Positions 17,078 to 25,973 of a stretch of DNA of 60,642 bases are shown in pieces. The stretch is from Planctomycetota bacterium (GTDB lineage Bacteria; Planctomycetota; Phycisphaerae; Sedimentisphaerales; Anaerobacaceae), in contig VRUG01000008.1 of assembly GCA_019456255.1 (NCBI GenBank), positions 1 to 60,642 on the forward strand, read 5' to 3'. The notes below the pieces were generated by a model. That model did not search any database and had not been told where the DNA came from. It was given only the letters and a program-made list of their open reading frames with translations. The translations under genes and the position numbers were made by a program. The stretch's first letter is position 1, and each line of letters opens with the position of its first letter.

Positions 17078-19270
17078 TCAGTTCCCCTCTGCTTGCGATT
17101 CGGACTCTACCGCGTCGTCATCTTCAATGTAGCTGAAATTAACACGCTTTAATATATTCGAAGGGTTGAAGTGAACCGCGGAAAGAGACTGACCTTCAAT
17201 CCCGTCGGATGTATAAGCGTATATCGATTTAGCATTATCATATTCGTCGCTGTTGACACGTTTAACAGACAACGCCTTAATAACATAATAGCTCAGATTA
17301 GATTTAAATTCCGCCGCAAAAGGAACACCGCCAACAGACTCAGTACCAGCGGGAATAAGAGAATAAAAAGTATTAGCTATCGCAGAAGATTGCTTGTCAC
17401 GGATCATAATAAAATGTTTAAGTGGATTGCCTTGATTTTGAACGGACAACGTCTCGGCTCGTTTCTTGGAACTTCGCATAAAACCATTTTGCTCCTGCAA
17501 TGCAAAGGTCGCCTCATCATCTGTCTTGCCGTAAAGCTCATTAATCTTCGACAAGGCATCCTCCCACCCATGCTCGTTAACAAGAGCCAAAAGTTCTTCG
17601 GCATTGGCCTTAGCTGTCGACATCGCGGACAACTTCTTCAAATCCTCTACTACCTTTTCCCGAACCGAATAAACTGCATCAGTATCTGTCCCGCCTTCAT
17701 CTAAGACTGTCGATTCGGTACTAAAGCTGGTGTCAAGACTACCAACAGAAGATTTTTCCGCACGGTAGACTCGTACCATTGCTGTTATTTTGCCCGAAAT
17801 GTCCTCGGATGAACCCACCTGTTTCAACGGACCAATATTTTCATAAAACTTCGGTGTTGGAACATCAAAGATACCGAGGTCACTGGTCCCCAATTCTTCA
17901 ATTGAAAATGCGACATGCATCAGCCCTGAAAGGGTGTTATTGGAACTCATCAAATACAGAAGACCAAAATTTTCATCGAGCTGAAGGTCAACTGCATCCA
18001 GCAAACCGGTCTTACCTGAATATATCTTGATGCCGTATTCATCCTCAAGATTACTCGCTGCCTTGCCGTAATCGCCGGATAATTCTTTTAGCTTGGCACC
18101 GCTAAAGCTGCCAGGCTCGTCGCCACCAAGCCCTGCCTCTATAAAATCACGCGCCCTATCTAACATCTTTTCAGCTTTAGATACCGTGCGTTTTTGAATA
18201 AGCTCACGTTCTATTAAATTCGCAACTTCCCAATAACGACGAGTTCGCTCAACTGGAATCGAATTGGGGTCATTAGGGTCACCGGAATCCTGAAATACAT
18301 AACTGTCCCTGTGAGACTGATAGTACTGCTCTTTTTCCTCCTCATTCGGAGATGCAACCGTCTTAGCAACATCATCAAGCTTAACTATAAGGTATTCAAG
18401 ACCAACACGGTCATTCAGCTTGTAACCAAAACCATACCGATTCGATTCGCTGACATCACCAGAAAAATAATTCTTGTATTTATCGAAATGAGATTCAATC
18501 TCAGAGTTGCTCGGAGCAGACGCTCTGTCGGAAAACAACGATGTGTCAAATTGAACGAATTCAGCGTCAATCTTTTCCTCGTCAAAACGAAGAATATTCA
18601 TTATTTGCCGAATGGTAATATTCTCTCCGGAACAAACCGCCCTGGAGTATTCATAAACTCCGAGAAGCTTACCGAGAATCTCGATAGCTCTATCCTCTGA
18701 AACATTCAAACGCTGAATTATCGCCTGCATTATCTGAAAATATCGCTCGCCCTGATACATCGAAGTTAGCGTCAAACGCGAATCAGCAGGAGATATCGAA
18801 ATACCTGACGCCTCAGCTTCTTTTGTCAGCAAAAGCCAAATAACACTTCTGCTCACTGGACGAATGTAAATATCATTAAGCTGCTTGTCACTTACATGAT
18901 AATTACCGCTTTTGACGATACGCTTGAGACCTTCAAGCAAATTAATAGAAAGACGCTGGTCTGAAAATAGAAGCTCACTAAGCAAAAGCGCGCCAAGGTC
19001 GGGGTTACGGTTCACACCAGAGGGAAGATTGCGAAGAAGCATATCTATGCGAAGCATACGAAGAACTTCAAGTTCCTGATTCGCAAGGAATAAATCATTA
19101 TTGCTTATCCCCTCACCGTCTAACATGTGCGCCACAATAGTGTTCCTGCCGCCGGGCTGACGACCAAATTGACGCAATACAGGCCCTATTAAAAAGGCTA
19201 TCACCGCCAAAAATACCACGATTATCATCAAACGCTTGTTATTTTTACGTAACCATCTAACTAAACTCAT
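17078..19270 (-). CDS. PpiD/SurA-N-like membrane-anchored periplasmic chaperone
   Basis: 730 residues. A short cytoplasmic N-terminus (MSLVRWLRKNNKR) is followed by one membrane helix and a large extracytoplasmic part with a SurA_N-like helical region near residues 40-250 (EGISNNDLFLANQELE). A PPIase parvulin core is not obvious in the middle. Architecture and N-terminal sequence match PpiD-type folding factors that help outer-membrane or secreted proteins. First gene of a three-gene minus-strand operon with two small membrane proteins; ribosome site GGAG. Confidence 0.75.
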   Translation of the reverse strand: MSLVRWLRKNNKRLMIIVVFLAVIAFLIGPVLRQFGRQPGGRNTIVAHMLDGEGISNNDLFLANQELEVLRMLRIDMLLRNLPSGVNRNPDLGALLLSELLFSDQRLSINLLEGLKRIVKSGNYHVSDKQLNDIYIRPVSRSVIWLLLTKEAEASGISISPADSRLTLTSMYQGERYFQIMQAIIQRLNVSEDRAIEILGKLLGVYEYSRAVCSGENITIRQIMNILRFDEEKIDAEFVQFDTSLFSDRASAPSNSEIESHFDKYKNYFSGDVSESNRYGFGYKLNDRVGLEYLIVKLDDVAKTVASPNEEEKEQYYQSHRDSYVFQDSGDPNDPNSIPVERTRRYWEVANLIERELIQKRTVSKAEKMLDRARDFIEAGLGGDEPGSFSGAKLKELSGDYGKAASNLEDEYGIKIYSGKTGLLDAVDLQLDENFGLLYLMSSNNTLSGLMHVAFSIEELGTSDLGIFDVPTPKFYENIGPLKQVGSSEDISGKITAMVRVYRAEKSSVGSLDTSFSTESTVLDEGGTDTDAVYSVREKVVEDLKKLSAMSTAKANAEELLALVNEHGWEDALSKINELYGKTDDEATFALQEQNGFMRSSKKRAETLSVQNQGNPLKHFIMIRDKQSSAIANTFYSLIPAGTESVGGVPFAAEFKSNLSYYVIKALSVKRVNSDEYDNAKSIYAYTSDGIEGQSLSAVHFNPSNILKRVNFSYIEDDDAVESESQAEGN

Positions 19271-19484
19271 ATCAAAGCTCCATTTTTCTCAACTATTTCA
19301 ATTTTTACAAACCACAGAGTATAGGCAACCCAACCCTGTTTAGCAAGCAAAATCGCTCTTTTAACCGCAAGGCTCCACAAATAAATTACTTGCACATTCA
19401 ACCCGCTAAAAACATAATAAGGCAACTTTAGGCCGATTTCGACAGGATTTGAACTGCGGTATAAATTATTTAGGAGATTACAAG

Positions 19485-20240
19485 ATGAACGATGAGCACG
19501 CACATCCCGACAATTTAATCGATACTACCGATTGCCTCGAAGCCGTAGGCGTCTTTAGGGCATGGAAAAACCTCTCTTTTGTAATCATAATTATCTCCAT
19601 GCTCCTGCTCCAGACCTCTTTCTGGCTCATAAATACAGGTATAGTTGCCGAAGATACCAGCCATGACACAAAGACCACAATAGAGGTCGTTGAGGAAAAA
19701 ACAAAAATAGAAGAAGCTGCAAAAAAAGTCACTGCACAGGGAACTGACAAAAACCAGACAGAGAAAACCAACCAGCCGCAAGTACAGCCGCCTGTGGAAA
19801 TAAAAACAGAAAAAACAAAAATATCGTTCAAAATAAAATTTGAGTTCTTAATGAGGCTTATTAGAATTGTAAATTATATCATCATCCCAATCGCAATACT
19901 GTACTGCCTCACACTTATCTTCGCGCTGAAAATCTCACTCACCGGAAGACTCGGAGGAATAAACCACATCGCAAGAGCTTTCTTCCTCGCGATGCTCGCT
20001 CTTGTTTTATTACTCCCATGGCAAAAATTCTTCGCCGGTATTACCGTCGGAATGATTTACACACCAGCCGAATTAATAAACGCTCATCAAAAAAGCCAGG
20101 ACGCCTCCACCTTTAAATTATTTCTCTACTACACCAGATATGTCGGACTATGGCTCGCGACATTAAACTTCCTTATCTTCGCGCAAATCAGAAGTGCGAG
20201 ATGGGCAAAAGCTATACTGAGAAGACTCGAAGTTATTTAA
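19485..20240 (+). CDS. Hypothetical membrane protein
   Basis: 251 residues from the ATG at 19485 (TAGGAG eight bases upstream). One N-terminal membrane segment, a charged Lys/Glu/Thr-rich loop (about residues 55-110), then three further hydrophobic segments. Unknown function. It is divergent from the PpiD-like operon and ends at a strong hairpin terminator. Confidence 0.65.
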   Translation: MNDEHAHPDNLIDTTDCLEAVGVFRAWKNLSFVIIIISMLLLQTSFWLINTGIVAEDTSHDTKTTIEVVEEKTKIEEAAKKVTAQGTDKNQTEKTNQPQVQPPVEIKTEKTKISFKIKFEFLMRLIRIVNYIIIPIAILYCLTLIFALKISLTGRLGGINHIARAFFLAMLALVLLLPWQKFFAGITVGMIYTPAELINAHQKSQDASTFKLFLYYTRYVGLWLATLNFLIFAQIRSARWAKAILRRLEVI

Positions 20241-20261
20241 AAAGATCAATCACTAAAAAAT

Positions 20262-20290
20262 AAGGCCCCCAATGCCAATACGGGGGCCTT
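20262..20290. terminator. Bidirectional hairpin terminator
   Basis: Perfect 9-bp stem AAGGCCCCC (20262-20270) / GGGGGCCTT (20282-20290) with an 11-base loop. It is A-rich before and T-rich after, between two convergent genes. Confidence 0.85.
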
Positions 20291-20346
20291 GTTAATTTAA
20301 ACGGTCAGATTCGCAAGCAACTTCTGCCTTGCGCCATAGTACACTC

Positions 20347-20823
20347 TCACGCCAGCTTCAACTCCATAAATACTACACCTTCTGTTGGGTTGTAGCGATA
20401 CGCCTCGATCTCTTTGAATCCAAGCGAGGCATACAACGCTTGGGCCGCATCATCAAATGTATCTATGCGCATCCAGGCGTACCCAATTGACTTTGCCTTT
20501 TCTATCACCTCTTTTGCTAAGGCTTTCCCTATCCCACGCCTTCTGAATTCGGGCGTTACATACAATCTTTTCATCTCGCATATATTATCGCCTAAGCCTC
20601 TAAGCCCAACGCACCCAACCGGCTCTCTGTTATCTCGGGCAAGAAGCAGGCACCCATCGGGCGATGAAAACTCGGCAGGAAGCTCAGACAATTGTTTGCG
20701 GAAAGATTGTAACTCGCGAGGGAATATAGAGGTCTCACTCTCACGACATGCAAGGTATTCACAAAGAATACTTCTTGTAACTTCAAGGTCTTCGGCTGTC
20801 TCAACCGGATATATTTTTAGCAT
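20347..20823 (-). CDS. GNAT-family N-acetyltransferase
   Basis: 158 residues. The acetyl-CoA motif A is visible as LYVTPEFRRRGIGKALAKEV and motif B as DAAQALYASLGFKEIEAYRYNP. These enzymes transfer acetyl groups from acetyl-CoA to amines; the substrate is unknown. It lies 38 nt downstream of the PhzF-like gene on the same strand. Confidence 0.88.
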   Translation of the reverse strand: MLKIYPVETAEDLEVTRSILCEYLACRESETSIFPRELQSFRKQLSELPAEFSSPDGCLLLARDNREPVGCVGLRGLGDNICEMKRLYVTPEFRRRGIGKALAKEVIEKAKSIGYAWMRIDTFDDAAQALYASLGFKEIEAYRYNPTEGVVFMELKLA

Positions 20824-20861
20824 AATACTCTTTTTGCAAGTTCATCATTTCCAAAAACACT

Positions 20862-21740
20862 CTATATCAATTCACCCTTAGCAACCATCGCTACCTTTCC
20901 CCCGACCGATACATCTATTTTCCCATCTTTTTCTTCAGCTCTTAAATAAAGCAGAGATGGTCGGCCTATCTCATAACCCTGTTCAACCCGAACATCTATT
21001 TTACCGCCCCCAAAATAATGATGCTTCACTAAATACCCCGCCAGACAGCTATTGGCACTGCCTGTTGCCGCATCCTCCGCTATGCCATAAGCATCTGCGA
21101 ACATGCGCGAATTTATATCGTTATCTTCATTGTAAGTTTCACCGCAAAATACGAATATTAATTTTGCTTCTGTTTTGCTGACAAACTCAAAGAGCTTACT
21201 TTTATTTATCTCTACATTTTTCACAGCTTCCAAATTCCGCAAAGGCACAATAATAAAACCCAACCCCGTCGAAACAGACTGAACCGGAAATCTCTTGTCT
21301 ATATCATCTTTGCTTATGCTCAGGACCTCTGCTATTTCGCCAATATCAAAACATTCCCCAAAAACAGGCTCCAAAGTTCGCATCCACAAAACATCACTGC
21401 TGCTGTCGAACGTAACCGGAATCTGTCCGACTTTTAGATTTAAAATGATTTCATCAGCCAAGCCATCCTGGATTTCATTTCGTATTATATAAGCCGTCCC
21501 TAATGTCGGATGACCCGCAAAAGGAACTTCTTCGTTTGGCGTAAATATACGAACATCATATCCGCTGTCTTCTTTCTGACCTGACAGGATAAAAGTCGTT
21601 TCCGAATAGTTCATCTCCTTAGCGATTTCCTGCATCTGCTCGCTTGATAGACCAGCGGAATCGCAGACAACACCAAGCTGATTACCAGAATATTTCTCCT
21701 CAGCGAACACATCCAAAATATAAAAACCGCGTTTCGACAT
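20862..21740 (-). CDS. PhzF-family isomerase/epimerase-like protein
   Basis: 292 residues from the start at 21740, which has GGAGG eight bases upstream. The family N-terminus YILDVFAEEKYSGNQLGVV is followed by the catalytic-Glu region EMNYSETTFIL, then PFAGHPTLGTAYI and GIAEDAATGSANSCLAGYL. PhzF-like proteins catalyse proton shifts on small cyclic acids; most genomic members have no phenazine role, and none is indicated here. Confidence 0.9.
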   Translation of the reverse strand: MSKRGFYILDVFAEEKYSGNQLGVVCDSAGLSSEQMQEIAKEMNYSETTFILSGQKEDSGYDVRIFTPNEEVPFAGHPTLGTAYIIRNEIQDGLADEIILNLKVGQIPVTFDSSSDVLWMRTLEPVFGECFDIGEIAEVLSISKDDIDKRFPVQSVSTGLGFIIVPLRNLEAVKNVEINKSKLFEFVSKTEAKLIFVFCGETYNEDNDINSRMFADAYGIAEDAATGSANSCLAGYLVKHHYFGGGKIDVRVEQGYEIGRPSLLYLRAEEKDGKIDVSVGGKVAMVAKGELI

Positions 21741-21788
21741 TAACTTTTCCTCCGTCATCCCGACTTGAAATAATAATTAGTCAATAGT

Positions 21789-21813
21789 AAATGATAAATG
21801 ATAAATGATAAAT
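21789..21813. repeat. Short tandem repeat, AAATGAT unit
   Basis: About 3.5 copies of the 7-mer AAATGAT lie between the PhzF-like gene and the antiporter stop codon. Confidence 0.8.
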
Positions 21814-21815
21814 CC

Positions 21816-23516
21816 CTACGCTCTGCTGGCCGACATCAGGTCAGCTTCCTTTTGATGAGCAAGAACCTTCGCACTTAGCTGACGATGAACCTTACGAGAA
21901 CTTATAATACCAACGTATTTGTCACTATCTTGAGATTCCACTACCGGAACAAAGTCTATGTGAAGCTTGTCCATCTTCCTAAACGCCTCAGACAAATCCA
22001 TCTCCGCAGATATCTCTCCAACCACAGGCTCCATAATATCAAGCGCCACAAGCCAATCATTTAATTCCTGAGTGGCGAATGTGTTTTTTATACCGTACAG
22101 AGTCATCGAACCTATCAGCTTATGCTCACTGTCAATAACACAATAATAAAAACTGTCCGTCTCACTTACTATCTGAATCACCTCATTAAGTGACATCCCG
22201 GCTTCGATCGCCGGAATCTGAGAATCCATAACGTCACAGACCTTGCACGTGGCGATAAGGTCTTCCTCCGTGACATTTAGACCGACTTCACCGGCCTTTT
22301 TAACACCAAGTTTAACGCACAAAGGACCAACTAACTCAACCACCAACGTCGTAGCCATAACGATTATTATGATCGCGTGACCGATTTCGCCCGCAAACAA
22401 CCTGCTCGATATTATCGCAAGACCAATCGCAACACCGGCCTGACTTAATAAACAAATACCAAGATATTTACGAACACTATCAGAGGCCCCCGCCATTTTC
22501 GCACCGAACCACGAACCGGCAATCTTACCACCGCATCTGCCGATTAGATAAACACCTACAATACCAAGCATCCAGCCGGAAATTTCACCCAACACTATAT
22601 GAGCGCCTGCTAATACAAAAAATAATGCGTAAACCGGTGGAGAAAACGCCTCGATTAAGCCGAATGTGCTTTTTCGCTGCCTTGGTGCAAGATTCGTAAC
22701 CGTAACACCCAATATCATCGCCGCCAATATCGTCCCAAGGCCAAGTGCTATCGAAATACCTATCACAAGCAGTACCGCCGATAGCGTAAAGACCAACGCC
22801 TTGTCAGGCTCTTTGGTTTTTTTCAAAACAAAACTAAGTGCCCACCCAACCAATATCCCTAAAAAGATAGAACCGACTATCTCAAAAATTGCCACTAATA
22901 TATTGCTCAACATCGACCCGTCACTGTCACCCAAAAACGCTGCCGCGATACTCGACGCAATACCGTACAGTAATAACGCGAGACAATCATCCAACGCCAC
23001 GATAGCTAACAACGTCGAAGTCAGCGGACCGCGGGTCTTATACTCCCACAAAACATTCACCGTCGCCGCAGGCGCCGTAGCTGAAGCTATCGCGCCGAGT
23101 ACCAAACCCATTGCCACCGAGGTGTTGACATTACCGCTAAAATACCAAACACCGAAACCTGTCAATAAACCAACCAGAACAAAAGCCGCTATCCCCTCCG
23201 AACATAAAATAATGAAAAATTGCTTGCCGTGCTTTTTGAAAATCTCCCTCTTTAATTCACCCCCGATCATAAAACCAATAATGCCCAATGCGAACGTACT
23301 AAACGCCGACAGCGTCTCGACCGTATGTTCCGACAGCAGATTAAAACCTGATTGGCCTATAACCAACCCGATTACGACATAGCCGACGATTTGAGGGATT
23401 GCGAATTTTTGAAAGACCTTCGCGCCGATACTACCCAGCAAGATTGCTAAACCTATCAGCAGCAGTATGTTGAGCGATTCGCCATGCTCGGAAATTGAGA
23501 CTAATAATGGATTCAT
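21816..23516 (-). CDS. Monovalent cation:proton antiporter (CPA2) with CBS domains
   Basis: 566 residues. About 12 hydrophobic segments form a Na+/H+ exchanger-like domain (residues ~15-400), including the ion-site-like stretch TLLAIVALDDCLALLLYG with adjacent aspartates. The cytoplasmic C-terminus (~415-566) contains a CBS-pair (VCDVMDSQIPAIEAGMSLNE, then VALDIMEPVVGE). It likely exports Na+ or K+ in exchange for protons, gated by a nucleotide bound to the CBS pair (family inference). Confidence 0.9.
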   Translation of the reverse strand: MNPLLVSISEHGESLNILLLIGLAILLGSIGAKVFQKFAIPQIVGYVVIGLVIGQSGFNLLSEHTVETLSAFSTFALGIIGFMIGGELKREIFKKHGKQFFIILCSEGIAAFVLVGLLTGFGVWYFSGNVNTSVAMGLVLGAIASATAPAATVNVLWEYKTRGPLTSTLLAIVALDDCLALLLYGIASSIAAAFLGDSDGSMLSNILVAIFEIVGSIFLGILVGWALSFVLKKTKEPDKALVFTLSAVLLVIGISIALGLGTILAAMILGVTVTNLAPRQRKSTFGLIEAFSPPVYALFFVLAGAHIVLGEISGWMLGIVGVYLIGRCGGKIAGSWFGAKMAGASDSVRKYLGICLLSQAGVAIGLAIISSRLFAGEIGHAIIIIVMATTLVVELVGPLCVKLGVKKAGEVGLNVTEEDLIATCKVCDVMDSQIPAIEAGMSLNEVIQIVSETDSFYYCVIDSEHKLIGSMTLYGIKNTFATQELNDWLVALDIMEPVVGEISAEMDLSEAFRKMDKLHIDFVPVVESQDSDKYVGIISSRKVHRQLSAKVLAHQKEADLMSASRA

Positions 23517-24162
23517 AACTATTTCATTACTAAAAACCGCTTATATTAACGACCATCTTAACCCTGTCAACCAAAAACGAGAATAAGTTGTGTTGCATTA
23601 GGGACGGCATTGGTGATTGATGTTGTTAATATCCACAGCGGAAATTTCTTGAAATTCGCATCATTATCGAGTATAATGTTGGCTTAAAATGGGGAATATG
23701 GCCGATAAGGAAACTACCGGGCCGTGACAACTTAAGGCCGTTGATAAGGTGGTTTAGTGCAATGACTTAGAGAAAAAAAAGGGGAGATTTGCTCTAAAAC
23801 ATCGTTTTATGAAAAAAATACACAAAAAATCGAATCTTGATGGAAGTTTCCTAAGTCATTGTTATACATGGACTAATGGCATGTTGTTTAGGGGTGAGTC
23901 CGATAAACGAGTCTTTTCTGTGAGATTTTTAGCTTGACAGCAACTAGTTCAGAGTGCACATTTTGTTGATTCTATAGTACAATATCAGAAGAACGGTGAT
24001 GTAGTGGGTGATTTGGTAGTAAAGGCTGTGTACTTTGTGCTTGAGAGGGTTATGCCCTTGTTAAGATATGAGCAGATTGTACCGAGGTAGGGTAAGGCGT
24101 TTATTGCTTGATGAGATGCTTAAAAAAGGTGTTTCTGTGCCCATGTATGAAAGGAGATGCAA
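23517..24162. other. Gene-free region with small inverted-repeat-bounded segment
   Basis: No convincing gene. An 11-bp perfect inverted repeat, CAATGACTTAG (23760-23770) and CTAAGTCATTG (23851-23861), bounds a 102-bp segment that could be a MITE-like remnant. A TTGACA near 23934 lacks a good -10 partner. Confidence 0.5.
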
Positions 24163-24399
24163 ATGTTTGTTCTTAGCGGAGAACTAAAGGATGACATTGC
24201 AAGGAAGACGGGTTTGAGTACTGATCAGATTTCGTCGATGAGTACGAGTGCGATTAATGCGCACTTGGAAGCGCGGTTAAGTAAAAAGCTGCCAATGAGA
24301 TATCCGCATAAAAAATTGGCAGCCCGTGGCTCTGTTTATATCAACACCGAACGATTGATTACGCCAGAGGAAACAGAACGCAAGATTTCCCTTATTTAA
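24163..24399 (+). CDS. Small hypothetical protein
   Basis: 78 residues from the second of two close ATGs, chosen because AAGGAG is seven bases upstream. Basic N-terminal helical part (GELKDDIARKTGLSTDQIS), then a charged tail. Its base usage differs from core genes. It precedes a second orphan gene by 50 nt on the same strand and may form a two-gene accessory unit. Function unknown. Confidence 0.6.
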   Translation: MFVLSGELKDDIARKTGLSTDQISSMSTSAINAHLEARLSKKLPMRYPHKKLAARGSVYINTERLITPEETERKISLI

Positions 24400-24449
24400 T
24401 CCCGCAGTGTGCTTTCCCCCCTTCAGCCTAAATTTGTTAGGAGTAGTGA

Positions 24450-25175
24450 ATGATAAAGGATTGTCACCGCGGGAAGTTGTTGCAACTATACAATGACGAT
24501 TATAATGGTGCTTTAAAGCCGGTATTGGTGTTAGTCGAATCAATTCTTGAGGAACATCCAGCTGCAGTTCTTAATGAGATACGTGCATTTAACGACCATA
24601 TCGCAAGATGTTATCTTCCAGAAAAAGACGACGACTTCATAAAAGAACACTTAGAGAAGGCTCAAGGCCATCTCAAAAGAGCTATAATGGACTGCTTCAA
24701 GAATCTTAATATACACTATTTCGAAGAAGCGAAGGGGTTTGAGGAAAAGTACAGAAAAGTAGATATCACATTGGTTAATAATGGCGAATTTTACAGGCAA
24801 TATCTTGAGTTAAAAAAACAAGCAGTTGATTTTGTTCATGAAGCAAAGTTAGAGGAGACACTTGATTTTGAAAAAGCTTTCAAACTATATCAAGAAGGCT
24901 ATCTTGCATACGCCAAATTGAGCGACTTTATAAGGAAAAACGCGTACGGTCTTGAGTGGGTCAAAAAACGATTTTTCAAAAAATGGCAACAAGGTATTAT
25001 TGGTGGATTAATTGGTATTATAATAGGTTCCCTTTTGGGAAGTTGTGTTTTTACACCATTATTTGATTGGTCAAAAGATAAAATACATCAGTCTTCCCAG
25101 AAGCCTGATGCACAAGCAAAACAGTGCGATGCAAATGAAACTCCGGTTACCCCTGCTTTGCAAGTAGCTGATTGA
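24450..25175 (+). CDS. Hypothetical protein with C-terminal membrane anchor
   Basis: 241 residues. The first ~170 are charged and helical. A single glycine-rich hydrophobic segment (GIIGGLIGIIIGSLLGSCVF, about 187-206) is followed by a short polar tail. Ribosome site TAGGAG. No family recognised. It forms an apparent pair with the 78-residue gene upstream and lies between the antiporter and a convergent DJ-1-like gene. Confidence 0.65.
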   Translation: MIKDCHRGKLLQLYNDDYNGALKPVLVLVESILEEHPAAVLNEIRAFNDHIARCYLPEKDDDFIKEHLEKAQGHLKRAIMDCFKNLNIHYFEEAKGFEEKYRKVDITLVNNGEFYRQYLELKKQAVDFVHEAKLEETLDFEKAFKLYQEGYLAYAKLSDFIRKNAYGLEWVKKRFFKKWQQGIIGGLIGIIIGSLLGSCVFTPLFDWSKDKIHQSSQKPDAQAKQCDANETPVTPALQVAD

Positions 25176-25248
25176 CTTTCTACTCATTTTCTTAACGGTA
25201 CCTGAAAAAGCAATAATTTCGGACGTAAGGGTGCAAGCCGAATCAAAC

Positions 25249-25800
25249 TTATTTAACTACCATGGGCTTTGCGATTGATTCCGCCTTTTCTTTGCCAAGC
25301 AGTTTTTCTACCAGCACAAGAGCGAATTCGATTGCAGTCCCAGGCCCCTGACTTGTTACGCAATTTCCATCAACGACAACCCTTTGCTCAGCTGATTCAG
25401 CGTCACCAAGTTTCTCAGCAAACGCCGGATGGCACGTAGCTTTTTTACCTTCAAGCAGACCATGACCCAACAGCACCACCGCTGGTGATGCGCATATCGC
25501 ACCATATAATTTCCCTTGCTCATTTTGCTGCTTTAACAGTTCAATAAGTTCAGGGCAGTCGCGAAGATGTTCAGCGCCAGGCATTCCCCCGGGAAGCGCG
25601 ATTAAGTCAAAACTTTTCTCTACGCAATCGCTAATAAGCGCATCAGCTACAAGCTTAACTCCCCTCGACGCTTCAATTTGCAACCCACCGACCGACGCCA
25701 CCGTTACATCGACTCCGCCGCGCCTAAGCACATCGATAATACAGACCGCCTCAATCTCCTCTATCCCGTCAGCTATCGCAACCAATGCCGTTTTGCCCAT
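25249..25800 (-). CDS. DJ-1/PfpI (ThiJ/YajL-like) family protein
   Basis: 183 residues. The nucleophile Cys103 sits in YGAICASPAV with the conserved Glu15 in DGIEEIEAV. Members act as deglycase/glyoxalase-like or redox-protective proteins. Length and the LPGGMPGAEHLRD motif match YajL/DJ-1 rather than intracellular proteases. Confidence 0.92.
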   Translation of the reverse strand: MGKTALVAIADGIEEIEAVCIIDVLRRGGVDVTVASVGGLQIEASRGVKLVADALISDCVEKSFDLIALPGGMPGAEHLRDCPELIELLKQQNEQGKLYGAICASPAVVLLGHGLLEGKKATCHPAFAEKLGDAESAEQRVVVDGNCVTSQGPGTAIEFALVLVEKLLGKEKAESIAKPMVVK

Positions 25801-25973
25801 TTCCCAAAATCCTTAAAAAAAAGCTATCGAACCGCCATTATATACCAAAATTACCACGCACATAACTATTAATATAGACCCTTGCGTTTATCACCAAAAC
25901 CTGATACCCTGTCAATCCCTAACTGCGGCGTTGGAGGACAAATTGACAAAACAAATTAAAGGAAATTGTAGAG

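Noticed and set aside
19440..19465. tRNA-like T-arm (GGATTTGAACTGCGG)
   Set aside because: The stem does not pair and no acceptor or anticodon arms surround it.
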